Assembly (NCBI GenBank): GCA_903862415.1
Contig: CAIOYD010000027.1
Span: 1 to 46,628, forward strand
Length of the DNA: 46,628 nucleotides
Reading direction: 5' to 3'
Source of the DNA: an uncultured Oxalobacteraceae bacterium
GTDB taxonomy: Bacteria; Pseudomonadota; Gammaproteobacteria; Burkholderiales; Burkholderiaceae_D
The translations under genes and the position numbers were made by a program. This document shows positions 35,996 to 44,768 of the stretch, piece by piece (positions within the stretch are counted from its first letter, which is position 1; every line of letters starts with the position of its first letter). A model generated the notes under the pieces. The model was not told where the DNA came from and did no database searches. It was given only the letters and a program-made list of their open reading frames with translations.

Positions 35996-36421
35996 TCAGT
36001 GCAACATGCTGGCGCGGAAGGTTTCATGCGGTGCGCGACCAGGTGCGATCGAAGCATGATGCAGGCTGATACGCCAGCCCAGCGGGGTTTTAAGAAAAAC
36101 ATTGGTGCAGAGGATGTGAATATCCTGAATCATCTCTGAAGTTCGCTCAACTTGCTCAACAATGCTGTGAATTTCAGTCATCATGTTGCGGCTGGCATGC
36201 AGCAGCACCGGCTGGATATTGACCGCACCACGCTCGAAAATCGCTTCAAAAGAAGCACGGATGGTGGCGTGACCCACCAGCCGTTGTGCCCCGGGATGAA
36301 TGCAGACGATTTCTTCTTCCTCCGCCCACAACCCCATTAATGCTTCAATATCTGCGCGCGACAAAGCGTCATAAAACGCCGCTTCGGTTTCCTCGGCAGA
36401 ACTGAGTAGTGTTACCCGCAT
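35996..36421 (-). CDS. SnoaL/NTF2-like protein (DUF4440-like)
   Basis: The 141-residue protein has the cone-shaped NTF2-like fold. ETEAAFYDALSRADIEALMG, then LWAEEEEIVCIHPGAQRLVG and ATIRASFEAIF form the typical N-terminal helices and strand. The C-terminal strand TPLGWRISLHHAS is typical too. Such proteins range from ketosteroid-isomerase-like enzymes to binding proteins, so no specific activity is assigned. It is second in a run of four co-directional small genes and is five bases from the YheT gene. Confidence 0.85.
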   Translation of the reverse strand: MRVTLLSSAEETEAAFYDALSRADIEALMGLWAEEEEIVCIHPGAQRLVGHATIRASFEAIFERGAVNIQPVLLHASRNMMTEIHSIVEQVERTSEMIQDIHILCTNVFLKTPLGWRISLHHASIAPGRAPHETFRASMLH

Positions 36422-36448
36422 AGTGCTCCTGTGTGATAAACCTGCTGA

Positions 36449-36637
36449 TTAGTGCGCTTTCAGTTGAACACCAGCTTTTAACTGGTATTCGGTACTGCAG
36501 TACGGGCAGGTAGCGTGGCCGCCATGCGATAGATCCAAAAAAACCTTGGGGTGCGAAGACCACAGCGGCATGGCAGGGTTGGGGCAATGGGCAGGCAGAT
36601 CCGACAAATCCAGTTCAACGATGCTTTTGGTTTTCAT
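36449..36637 (-). CDS. small zinc-finger protein (NDUFS6/zf-CHCC-like)
   Basis: The 62-residue protein has a CHCC zinc site: Cys18, His41, Cys44 and Cys47 in HGGHATCPYCSTEY. This matches the small zinc-finger domain proteins related to complex I subunit NDUFS6 and common in proteobacteria. It is the first gene of the four-gene minus-strand run ending in the DUF2946-like gene. Confidence 0.9.
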   Translation of the reverse strand: MKTKSIVELDLSDLPAHCPNPAMPLWSSHPKVFLDLSHGGHATCPYCSTEYQLKAGVQLKAH

Positions 36638-36777
36638 AAATTGTCCTTACTTGGCAGGAGGGTTAGGGAAATGCGAAATAATTATCTCGATTTTAACGGA
36701 TTCGCACTGTGAATAAAATAATTAGTCGGTAAAATACCGCATTTAGCCTTCCGGCTCGGCATTCCTATTGCAAAATC

Positions 36778-37551
36778 ATGACGCATTCAGAACAGATTTC
36801 CCCTGACAACCCCGACAACTTACCTCCGGAACAACTCAAAGAGCACAAACAGCGCGCTTTTCAGGAGGGTGTGCGTGCCTGCTCGCCTACCCTGATCGGC
36901 ATCGCTGCCTGGGGCATGGTGGTGGGTGTGGCAATGATCAAAACCAACTTTACCATTTTGCAGGCACTGGGTATGACGCTGTTAGTGTTTGCCGGTTCGG
37001 CACAATTGGCTGCGCTGCCGTTGATTGCTGCTGGCGCACCGGTCTGGGTGATTTTTATTACCGGACTGGTGGTGAATCTGCGCTTTGTGATTTTTTCCAT
37101 CATGCTCGCACCGCATTTTTCGCATCTGCGGCTGGCGCAGCGGATTTTCTGGGGTTATATGACCGGCGATGTTTCGATGGTGTATTTTGTCCAGCGCTAT
37201 CCGACCGAAGCACCGCAGGCGGGCAAGGTGGCCTATATGCAGGGCTTGTTTATCCCCAACTGGGTTGCCTGGCAAATCGGCTCGATCAGCGGGATTTTTT
37301 TAGGTAGCACGATTCCGGAAAACTGGGGCGTGGGCTTTGCCGGTACGCTGGCGATTCTGTGTATTTTATTGCCCATGGTCCTCAACCGCGCCGTGCTGGT
37401 TGGCGTGCTGGTGACGGGCATCATTGCCATGCTGACCCTGCACTGGCCGTATAAACTGGGCATGCTGACAGCGGTGCTGGTAGGCATGGTCAGCTCGATG
37501 ATCTGGGAAGAATCCGGCTGGTTAAGCACTAAAAACAGGGAGCAAAAATGA
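36778..37551 (+). CDS. azlC: branched-chain amino-acid exporter, large subunit AzlC
   Basis: The 257-residue inner-membrane protein carries the AzlC/YgaZ signature: FQEGVRACSPTLIGIAAWG, GMTLLVFAGSAQLAALPLIA and VNLRFVIFSIMLAPHF. It works with AzlD to export branched-chain amino acids. Its ATGA overlap with azlD, with start inside stop, ties their translation. A final Ser/Lys-rich tail is cytoplasmic. Confidence 0.93.
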   Translation: MTHSEQISPDNPDNLPPEQLKEHKQRAFQEGVRACSPTLIGIAAWGMVVGVAMIKTNFTILQALGMTLLVFAGSAQLAALPLIAAGAPVWVIFITGLVVNLRFVIFSIMLAPHFSHLRLAQRIFWGYMTGDVSMVYFVQRYPTEAPQAGKVAYMQGLFIPNWVAWQIGSISGIFLGSTIPENWGVGFAGTLAILCILLPMVLNRAVLVGVLVTGIIAMLTLHWPYKLGMLTAVLVGMVSSMIWEESGWLSTKNREQK

Positions 37552-37871
37552 ACGCACACGAACTCTGGCTGGTGATCGGCCTGCTGACCCTGGCCACGCT
37601 GATTTGCCGCAGCACTTTCTGGCTGGTGGGGCAGCACGTTAAATTGCCCAAACGGGTGTCAGAAGCACTGCGCTTTGCGCCCGCCTGCGCCCTGGCGGCG
37701 ATTTTGGTACCGGATTTTTTAACCAACCAGCATCAGATCGACATCAGTCTGAACAATCCGCAGCTGGTGGCCGGTGTGTGTGCCGCCATCTTCTTTTTAC
37801 TCCGCCGCAGCATGCTGGCAACGATTTTTTTTGGTATGGCGGTGTTTACGGCAGTCAGGTTGTGGGGTTGA
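37548..37871 (+). CDS. azlD: branched-chain amino-acid exporter, small subunit AzlD
   Basis: The 107-residue protein has three or four hydrophobic segments and the AzlD/YgaH pattern TLICRSTFWLVGQHV, then RVSEALRFAPACALAAILVP. It forms the exporter with AzlC and overlaps it by four bases. Its 3' end is followed by a hairpin at 37876-37899. Confidence 0.92.
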   Translation: MNAHELWLVIGLLTLATLICRSTFWLVGQHVKLPKRVSEALRFAPACALAAILVPDFLTNQHQIDISLNNPQLVAGVCAAIFFLLRRSMLATIFFGMAVFTAVRLWG

Positions 37872-37875
37872 ATGG

Positions 37876-37899
37876 AATGGGGAGACAGCCTTCCCCATT
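37876..37899 (+). terminator. possible terminator after azlCD
   Basis: AATGGGGA and TCCCCATT form an 8-bp stem with an 8-base loop just after the azlD stop. No T-run follows, so termination is plausible but not certain. The remaining bases to 38135 hold no supportable gene. Confidence 0.4.
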
Positions 37900-38135
37900 A
37901 ATAACGCAGACTGCTTATTAAACGACGCAGTTGTTACGCTGTTTTTACAGATAAGCGATTGCAGAGGCATAGCCAAGTTCCACCGCCATTTGAATCAGGG
38001 TCGCTGTGCTGGATTGGTAACTGCTTAGTCAAAATAGTTTCCATTGCGTGAAAATTTTTTTTGGATGATTTTATAAAGTGGGTATGTCCGAAAAATGTGG
38101 TTCTGCATAGCACCTGTGCGCAAGAAATAAAAACC

Positions 38136-39257
38136 TTACTCAGAAAGTGTTGCCACCCAATGGGCGAAGGCGGTATTTTCAAACTCATAGGTGTCGCGCG
38201 GTGATTTGATGACAATACTTTCCAGATTCGACATTGCACGTTGAATATGGGTGATTTTCAGCGCATCCACACCAATAATTTTACGCAGCTGCGCCAGAGT
38301 TGCCTGACTGAATGGTTTGAGTGCCGGATCTTTTGCCAGCATTCGAACCAGCGTCTTCTGGGTGGCATCGAGTGCCGCCCACACGCCTGCGTGGTTTTCG
38401 GTATGAGCGAGTTTTTCTTCGACAGCGGCCATGGCGTCATTGATCGAATGCAAAGGATTGAGCACCATATCCACTATCCCCATTAAGAATGGTTCTGGCT
38501 GCTGTTTTAATTTAACAAAAAATTGCCATGCCGATTCAATCGCTAATGTGCGTTTGGTTGATGCTTTAAATTTTTCGGCGATGTACTCGACAAAATAACG
38601 ATCCAAGAGCGGAAAATCCACGATAGCCGCACCGGTCGAATAGAGTGGCGCATCTGAGTTGGAAAATACATGCGCGAGCTGCATCCGTGATGAGCCGGTA
38701 AACACCACGCGCAAACGTGCCTGGTGTTTAGTGATGGTTGTGCGCAACGCGGTCGCCACGGCTTCATTTTCCCTGGTTTTTGCCAGTTCCTGAGCTTCGT
38801 CAATGAGCAATAATACGGGCTTTTTTTGACACAGTGCTTCCATCAAGCTATCAATTTGCAAGGCCATTTCTGTTTGAATTTTTTTGTCGTCAGAAGAAAA
38901 TTCCAATTCACCTTCGAGCCTGGAACCCGCCATTTCAGCACTGGCCTTTACTTTTTTGACTGGCACTTTGAGTTTGGCTGTGATGCTTTGCAATCGTGAT
39001 TTATGCTCCAACGCCTGCTCGAGAGCTCGGATCAGAGAAACACCAGGGGATAATTTAGTCTGCCAGAGATCAGCATAAACGACGATATACCCAGCCGCCT
39101 GCGCCGCCGGGGTTAAATCTTTGCGCAGAAATGAAGTTTTACCAGCACGACGCGGAGCAAAAATGGTGGTGGAAGTCACCAGACCGGCATTGAGCGTGTC
39201 GAGGTAAATTTTAGCGAGTGCGGGTCGGTGGTAGTGCCAGATTTGAATGAGATTCAT
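38136..39257 (-). CDS. stand-alone AAA/STAND-like ATPase
   Basis: The 373-residue protein has Walker A APRRAGKTSF (residues 34-43), Walker B VLLLIDEAQEL (148-158, Asp153/Glu154) and sensor VVFTGSSR (184-191). The C-terminal ~100 residues look like a winged-helix lid (TLVRMLAKDPALKPFSQATL). This is the AAA_16/ORC-Cdc6-like class of ATPases often found alone in accessory DNA. A Lys-rich insert lies at 95-108 (KLKVPVKKVKASAE). Function is unknown; involvement in mobile-element or defence processes is one possibility. It is preceded by a cluster of AT-rich palindromes at 39271-39328. Confidence 0.78.
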   Translation of the reverse strand: MNLIQIWHYHRPALAKIYLDTLNAGLVTSTTIFAPRRAGKTSFLRKDLTPAAQAAGYIVVYADLWQTKLSPGVSLIRALEQALEHKSRLQSITAKLKVPVKKVKASAEMAGSRLEGELEFSSDDKKIQTEMALQIDSLMEALCQKKPVLLLIDEAQELAKTRENEAVATALRTTITKHQARLRVVFTGSSRMQLAHVFSNSDAPLYSTGAAIVDFPLLDRYFVEYIAEKFKASTKRTLAIESAWQFFVKLKQQPEPFLMGIVDMVLNPLHSINDAMAAVEEKLAHTENHAGVWAALDATQKTLVRMLAKDPALKPFSQATLAQLRKIIGVDALKITHIQRAMSNLESIVIKSPRDTYEFENTAFAHWVATLSE

Positions 39258-39270
39258 CTGAATTATCCAA

Positions 39271-39328
39271 AATTATACTGAATTTGTATAATTATACAAT
39301 TACACGATAATTTTGTATAATTTATCGT
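39271..39328. promoter_or_regulatory. AT-rich multi-palindrome operator/promoter
   Basis: Three inverted repeats overlap. AATTATAC..GTATAATT spans 39271-39293, perfect TTGTATAATTATACAA spans 39284-39299, and ACGATAA..TTATCGT spans 39304-39328. TTGTATAAT recurs at 39284 and 39313. The set lies 14 bases upstream of the ATPase start and includes TATAAT-like -10 boxes, so it is probably a tightly regulated promoter. Confidence 0.6.
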
Positions 39329-39450
39329 CCTGATGTAATCAACATTCCCTTAATCAAGTTTCCTGTTGCCGCCAAAACATTTGAATTAATTTAAAATCAA
39401 TACATTTCTTCCCTGTCGCATCCGCAGATAGTTATTTGTAACCGCACCCA

Positions 39451-39466
39451 CTTACTGCACAGTAAG
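39451..39466. promoter_or_regulatory. inverted repeat upstream of pgk
   Basis: CTTACTG and CAGTAAG form a perfect 7-bp inverted repeat around CA. It immediately precedes GTAAAAT, a -10-like box, about 65 bases before pgk. It may be an operator for the glycolytic run; no matching regulator can be named. Confidence 0.4.
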
Positions 39467-39534
39467 GTAAAATACGGGGTTTTTCGGCATTTCCTGATTC
39501 ATCCCCTCTTAACCCCAACTGAATTCACACTGAC

Positions 39535-40731
39535 ATGCAATTTATTCGATTTAGCGATCTGGTCGCCCAAGGCAGTCTGGCTGGCAAACGGGTTTTTATC
39601 CGTGCCGATTTAAATGTGCCGCAGGATGAGGAAGGCAAGATCACCGAAGATACCCGCATCCGCGCTTCGGTGCCGGCCATCCGCCAGGCTTTGCAGGCAG
39701 GTGCGGCGGTGATGGTGACATCCCATCTGGGTCGCCCGACCGAAGGTACGCTGCGTGCCGAAGACAGTCTGGCACCGGTGGCGCAACGTTTAGCTGAGTT
39801 GCTGGGGCAGGCCGTGCCGCTGCAGCAAAACTGGCTTGATGGCGTGGTGGTTGCACCCGGCCAGGTGGTGATGCTGGAAAATTGCCGTGTTAATGCCGGC
39901 GAAAAGAAAAATGATCCCGAGCTGGCCAAAAAAATGGCGGCACTGTGTGATGTGTATGTCAATGATGCTTTCGGTACCGCGCATCGCGCCGAAGCCACGA
40001 CCCACGGGATTGCCCGATTTGCCCCCATCGCCTGTGCCGGTCCGCTGCTGACCGCGGAACTCGATGCTCTGGGCCGCGCTCTCGGACAACCGGCGCGTCC
40101 ACTGGTGGCTATTGTGGCCGGCTCCAAGGTATCCTCCAAATTAACTATCCTCAAAGCACTGGCCGACAAGGTCGATCATTTGATCGTCGGCGGTGGCATT
40201 GCCAACACCTTTATGCTGGCGGCCGGTTTAAACATCGGCAAATCCCTGGCCGAAGCTGATTTGCTGGCGGAAGCACGCGACATCATGGAACTCATGAGCA
40301 AGCGTGGTGCCACGGTGCCGATTCCGGTCGATGTGGTGTGCGCCAAACAATTTGCGCCGACTGCCGAAGCTACTGTCAAACTGGTAGCCGATGTGGCAGT
40401 GGACGACATGATTCTCGATATCGGTCCACAAACAGCCGCCATACTGGCCGAACAGATCAGCCATGCTGGTACAGTCGTCTGGAACGGTCCGGTCGGCGTA
40501 TTTGAATTTGACCAGTTTGGTCATGGCACCAAAACCCTGGCGCTGGCCATCGCCAATGGCAAGGGTTTTTCAGTGGCAGGTGGCGGCGATACGCTCGCTG
40601 CGATTGCCAAGTATGGGATCGCCGACAAAATCGGTTATATCTCTACCGGTGGTGGTGCGTTTTTGGAATTTTTGGAAGGGAAAACCCTGCCAGCAGTCGA
40701 GATTTTACTGCAGCGGGCAGCACAGCACTAA
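39535..40731 (+). CDS. pgk: phosphoglycerate kinase
   Basis: The 398-residue glycolytic enzyme opens with [17 protein letters not shown], followed by [41 protein letters not shown] and the nucleotide-binding [13 protein letters not shown] end. Length is normal. It starts a co-directional run with pyk and fba, so three glycolytic genes are grouped. Confidence 0.97.
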   Translation: MQFIRFSDLVAQGSLAGKRVFIRADLNVPQDEEGKITEDTRIRASVPAIRQALQAGAAVMVTSHLGRPTEGTLRAEDSLAPVAQRLAELLGQAVPLQQNWLDGVVVAPGQVVMLENCRVNAGEKKNDPELAKKMAALCDVYVNDAFGTAHRAEATTHGIARFAPIACAGPLLTAELDALGRALGQPARPLVAIVAGSKVSSKLTILKALADKVDHLIVGGGIANTFMLAAGLNIGKSLAEADLLAEARDIMELMSKRGATVPIPVDVVCAKQFAPTAEATVKLVADVAVDDMILDIGPQTAAILAEQISHAGTVVWNGPVGVFEFDQFGHGTKTLALAIANGKGFSVAGGGDTLAAIAKYGIADKIGYISTGGGAFLEFLEGKTLPAVEILLQRAAQH

Positions 40732-40796
40732 GTCACGGTAGCGGGTTCATGCTGAATTCGCTGCATCCTTAATCTTATCCTTACCCGGAGTCACTG

Positions 40797-42233
40797 ATGT
40801 CACGCGGAACAAAAATAGTTGCCACCATTGGACCAGCTTCAAATACGATTGAAATTTTAACGCGCATGTTTCAGGCCGGCGTGAATGTTGTGCGACTCAA
40901 TTTTTCTCATGGCAAGGCGCAGGATCATATCGACCGCGCTGCCATGGTCCGTGAAGCGGCATTGAGCTGCGGTCGCGAAGTCGCCATCATGGCGGATTTG
41001 CAGGGCCCTAAAATCCGTATCGGAAAATTTGAAAACGGTAAAATTGAACTGCAAAACGGCGATCATTTTATTCTCGATGCTGAATGCACCATGGGTACCC
41101 AGGAGCGTGTCGGTCTGGATTACAAAGCATTGCCGCGCGATGTGCGTCCGAATGATTTTCTGTTACTCAACGATGGTTTAATCGTGCTGGTGGTCGACCG
41201 GATTGTTGGTGCGGAAATTTATACCACCGTTAAAATCGGTGGTGAACTCTCCAACAACAAAGGTATCAATCGTCAGGGTGGCGGCCTGACTGCACCGGCG
41301 CTGACTTCCAAAGATATGGAAGACATCAAAACCGCGATGTCGTTTCAGGCCGATTATCTGGCGGTGTCGTTCCCTAAAAATGCCACCGACATGGAAATGG
41401 CGCGTCAGTTAGCCAATATCGCCGGTGAACCGTATAACCACAAACCGATGATGATCGCCAAGATCGAACGGGCTGAAGCGATTCCACTGTTGCAGGAAAT
41501 TCTCGACGCCTCCGACGGCATCATGGTCGCACGTGGCGATCTGGCGGTTGAAGTTGGCAATGCTGCTGTGCCTGCGCTGCAAAAACGCATGATCAAAATG
41601 GCGCGCGCCTCCAACAAGCTTGCCATCACCGCTACCCAGATGATGGAGTCGATGATCGTTAATGCCGTGCCTACCCGCGCCGAAGTCTCGGACGTGGCCA
41701 ATGCGGTACTCGATGGCACTGATGCGGTGATGACGTCGGCAGAAACTGCCTCGGGTAAATATCCGGTGGAAACCGTGGAAATGATGGCGGCTGTCTGCCT
41801 GGAAGCAGAAAAATCCCACAAGTGTGAACTCGATGCCGATTTCCTGAATGTGCAGTTTACCCGCATTGATCAGTCGATAGCCTATGGCGCACTGTTCACG
41901 GCTTACCATCTGCGCGTCAAGGCGATTGTTGCCCTGACCGAATCCGGTTCGACCACGTTGTGGATGAGCCGTCACAATATCGATATTCCACTGATTGCTC
42001 TCACGCCTAGCCGGGCCACACAGCGCAAAATCGCCTTGTACCGCAATGTACGCACGTACGAGTTGCCATACCATGGCGACCGCGAAACCATGTTGCGCAA
42101 TGCCGAAGAAATTTTACTGAGCAACAATGTAGTAAAAAAAGGCGACACCATCGTGGTGACCTGGGGTGAACCGATGGGTCAGGTCGGCGGCACGAATGCA
42201 CTCAAAATTGTGCGTGTGGGTGAAACGTTTTAA
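40797..42233 (+). CDS. pyk: pyruvate kinase
   Basis: The 478-residue enzyme makes pyruvate and ATP from PEP. The characteristic KIVATIGPASNTIEIL opening, VVRLNFSHG, ADLQGPKIRIG, the active-site MIAKIERAEAI and DGIMVARGDLAVEVG are present, with TQMMESMI and TSAETASGKYP following. The last residues NALKIVRVGE match the family end. It lies 65 bases after pgk and 33 before fba. Confidence 0.97.
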   Translation: MSRGTKIVATIGPASNTIEILTRMFQAGVNVVRLNFSHGKAQDHIDRAAMVREAALSCGREVAIMADLQGPKIRIGKFENGKIELQNGDHFILDAECTMGTQERVGLDYKALPRDVRPNDFLLLNDGLIVLVVDRIVGAEIYTTVKIGGELSNNKGINRQGGGLTAPALTSKDMEDIKTAMSFQADYLAVSFPKNATDMEMARQLANIAGEPYNHKPMMIAKIERAEAIPLLQEILDASDGIMVARGDLAVEVGNAAVPALQKRMIKMARASNKLAITATQMMESMIVNAVPTRAEVSDVANAVLDGTDAVMTSAETASGKYPVETVEMMAAVCLEAEKSHKCELDADFLNVQFTRIDQSIAYGALFTAYHLRVKAIVALTESGSTTLWMSRHNIDIPLIALTPSRATQRKIALYRNVRTYELPYHGDRETMLRNAEEILLSNNVVKKGDTIVVTWGEPMGQVGGTNALKIVRVGETF

Positions 42234-42266
42234 GGACAGAATTTATTTTTATATTAGGGGAAAAGC

Positions 42267-43331
42267 ATGGCACTCGTTTCAATGCGTCAGTTACTCGATC
42301 ACGCGGCCGAATACAGTTACGGTATTCCGGCATTTAATGTCAACAATCTGGAGCAGATCAGCGCGATTATGCAGGCCGCCGATGAAGTTGGCGCGCCAGT
42401 CATCATGCAGGCTTCGGCCGGTGCCCGCAAATACGCCGGTGAAGCGTTTTTGCGGCATTTGATTTCGGCTGCAGTTGAAGCTTATCCGCATATTCCGGTG
42501 GTCATGCATCAGGATCATGGTCAGTCACCGGCAGTGTGCATGGCAGCGATCAAATCGGGTTTCACTTCGGTGATGATGGATGGCTCGCTCATGCCCGATG
42601 GAAAAACCGTCGCCAGCTATGACTACAATGTGGAAGTTTCCCGCAAAGTGGTGGAATTTTCTCACGCCATCGGTGTGACGGTAGAAGCCGAGCTGGGTGT
42701 ACTGGGCTCGCTGGAAACGCTCATGGGTGACAAGGAAGATGGCCACGGTGCCGATGGTCAGATGACGCGCGAACAGTTGCTCACCGATGTGATTCAGGCG
42801 GCTGATTTTGTCAAACAAACCCAATGCGATGCGCTGGCGATTGCCATCGGAACTTCGCACGGCGCATACAAGTTTTCGCGCAAGCCGACGGGCGATATTT
42901 TGGCTATCGACCGCATCCGTGAAATTCATGCACGCATTCCGAATACCCATCTGGTGATGCACGGTTCGTCTTCGGTACCGCAGGAATTACTGGCTGAAAT
43001 CCGCCAGTTCGGTGGCGACATGAAAGAAACCTACGGTGTACCGGTAGAAGAAATTCAGGAAGGTATCCGTCACGGCGTGCGCAAGATCAATATCGATACC
43101 GATATCCGTCTGGCCATGACCGCTGCCGTGCGTCGCTATCTGATGGAAAATCCGACCAAATTTGATCCGCGCGATTTCCTCAAGCCAGCTAAACAGGCGG
43201 CCATGCTGGTGTGTAAGGCACGCTTTCTGGCCTTTGGCTGCGAAGGTCAGGCTGACAAAATCAAACCGATTGCGCTGGAAAAAATCGCCGACAAATATCA
43301 GCAGGGTTTGCTGTCGCAAATCGTTAATTAA
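42267..43331 (+). CDS. fba: class II fructose-bisphosphate aldolase
   Basis: The 354-residue zinc aldolase has [12 protein letters not shown] with a zinc-binding His, [30 protein letters not shown], and [14 protein letters not shown] with [15 protein letters not shown]. These place it in the class IIA/B (CbbA-like) group common in betaproteobacteria. The ribosome site AGGGGAAAAGC precedes the ATG. It is the last glycolytic gene before purE and is separated from it by a perfect palindrome. Confidence 0.96.
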   Translation: MALVSMRQLLDHAAEYSYGIPAFNVNNLEQISAIMQAADEVGAPVIMQASAGARKYAGEAFLRHLISAAVEAYPHIPVVMHQDHGQSPAVCMAAIKSGFTSVMMDGSLMPDGKTVASYDYNVEVSRKVVEFSHAIGVTVEAELGVLGSLETLMGDKEDGHGADGQMTREQLLTDVIQAADFVKQTQCDALAIAIGTSHGAYKFSRKPTGDILAIDRIREIHARIPNTHLVMHGSSSVPQELLAEIRQFGGDMKETYGVPVEEIQEGIRHGVRKINIDTDIRLAMTAAVRRYLMENPTKFDPRDFLKPAKQAAMLVCKARFLAFGCEGQADKIKPIALEKIADKYQQGLLSQIVN

Positions 43332-43340
43332 TTTATTAAG

Positions 43341-43362
43341 CGCACTACACTAGTGTAGTGCG
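43341..43362. promoter_or_regulatory. perfect 22-base palindrome before purE
   Basis: CGCACTACACT followed by its exact reverse complement forms a 22-base palindrome between fba and purE. It ends two bases before the purE ribosome site (AGGAGA). No T-run follows, so it is not a standard terminator. It could be an operator, an mRNA-stability hairpin or a translational switch. Confidence 0.6.
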
Positions 43363-43376
43363 TCAGGAGAAAGACA

Positions 43377-43865
43377 ATGGCAACAGTAGGTATTGTAATG
43401 GGCTCAACATCCGATTGGGATGTCATGAAAGAAGCAGCACAGATTTGTAAAGATTTTGGCATCAGTTATCAGGCACGCGCCCTTTCTGCCCACCGCACTC
43501 CGATTGAACTCGAAGAGTGGATGGCAGAAATGGAAGCATCCGGCTGCCAGGCGTTCATCGCCGGCGCCGGTGCAGCTGCGCATCTGGCTGGTGTGGTCGC
43601 GGCCAAATCGATTTTGCCGACTTTTGGCGTGCCGATTCCATCCAAGTATTTAAAAGGTCTGGATTCACTGCTGGCGATGGTGCAAATGCCTAAAGGGATT
43701 CCCGTCTCCACGCTGGCTATCGGTGAAGCGGGTGCCGCCAATGCCGGTTTGTCGGTGGTCGCCATTCTGGCGTTGCACGACCCGGCCATGAAAGCCAAAT
43801 TGATTCAGTATCGCGCCACTCAGGCAGAAAAAGTGCGTAATTCGGTGTTACCCGAACTGGCTTAA
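43377..43865 (+). CDS. purE: N5-carboxyaminoimidazole ribonucleotide mutase, class I
   Basis: The 162-residue purine enzyme converts N5-CAIR to CAIR. MGSTSDWDVMKEAAQICKDF, ALSAHRTPIELEEW and AGAGAAAHLAGVVA are diagnostic. LKGLDSLLAMVQMPKGIPVS with TLAIGEAGAANAGL marks class I. A class I PurE needs PurK to make its substrate, yet no purK lies in this window, although purE and purK are commonly adjacent. The gene follows the palindrome and precedes purC by 24 bases. Confidence 0.96.
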   Translation: MATVGIVMGSTSDWDVMKEAAQICKDFGISYQARALSAHRTPIELEEWMAEMEASGCQAFIAGAGAAAHLAGVVAAKSILPTFGVPIPSKYLKGLDSLLAMVQMPKGIPVSTLAIGEAGAANAGLSVVAILALHDPAMKAKLIQYRATQAEKVRNSVLPELA

Positions 43866-43889
43866 GTCATTATTTTTTTAGGAATTGTT

Positions 43890-44768
43890 ATGTCAGGTAT
43901 TTTAGAAACCAATTTGAAGTCACTGCCCTTTCTGCATCGCGGTAAAGTGCGTGATATTTATGCCGTAGGCGAAGATCATTTGTTAGTGATTCAAACCGAC
44001 CGTCTGTCCGCGTTTGACGTAATTCTGGATGATGCGATTCCGGAAAAAGGCAAAGTGCTGACCACGATGTCGAATTTCTGGTTCAAAAAATTCGGCGATT
44101 TAATGCCGAATCACATGACCGATATCGACCCGCTGTCACTGGTGTCGGAAGAGGAACGCGATCAGGTGGCCGGTCGTGCCATCGTGGTGAAAAAATTCCG
44201 TCCGCTGGCTATCGAAGCGATTGTGCGCGGTTACATCATCGGCTCCGGTTGGAAAGATTACCAGAAAACCGGCATGGTTTGCGGTCATGTGTTGCCGGTT
44301 GGTCTGCAGGAAGGTCAAAAGCTGCCCGAAGTGTTGTTCACCCCATCGACCAAAGCACCTATGGGTCAGCATGATGAAAACATTTCGTTTGCCGAAGCCG
44401 AAAAAATTGTCGGCGCCGATATCGCTGCCAAGGTACGCGATCTGGCGATTGAACTGTATTCCAAAGCGGCTGAATTTGCGGCCACCAAAGGCATCATCAT
44501 TGCCGACACCAAATTTGAATTTGGTCTGGATGCCGCCAACAATATTTATCTGATCGATGAAATCCTGACACCGGATTCTTCACGTTTCTGGCCAGCTGCC
44601 AGCTATCAGGTGGGCATGTCGCCACCTTCGTTTGACAAGCAGTTTGTGCGCGACTGGCTGGAAACCCAGCCATGGAATAAAAAAGCACCGGCACCACGTC
44701 TGCCTGCTGAAGTTGCCCAGCAAACCGCGGATAAATACGCTGAAGCACTGCGTTTATTAACTCAGTAA
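43890..44768 (+). CDS. purC: SAICAR synthase
   Basis: The 292-residue enzyme joins CAIR with aspartate. [20 protein letters not shown], then [19 protein letters not shown] and [20 protein letters not shown] show the longer SAICAR synthase type usual in betaproteobacteria, compared with about 237 residues in E. coli. [16 protein letters not shown] completes the active site. Its TAA overlaps the next gene's ATG as TAATG, implying translational coupling to tsaC. Confidence 0.96.
   Translation: MSGILETNLKSLPFLHRGKVRDIYAVGEDHLLVIQTDRLSAFDVILDDAIPEKGKVLTTMSNFWFKKFGDLMPNHMTDIDPLSLVSEEERDQVAGRAIVVKKFRPLAIEAIVRGYIIGSGWKDYQKTGMVCGHVLPVGLQEGQKLPEVLFTPSTKAPMGQHDENISFAEAEKIVGADIAAKVRDLAIELYSKAAEFAATKGIIIADTKFEFGLDAANNIYLIDEILTPDSSRFWPAASYQVGMSPPSFDKQFVRDWLETQPWNKKAPAPRLPAEVAQQTADKYAEALRLLTQ

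Noticed and set aside
37934-38030. Minus-strand frame reading like a protein tail (ending in a GYASAIAYL-type sequence)
   Set aside because: It begins right after a stop codon, has no start codon and matches no family I can name, so a pseudogene call is not justified.
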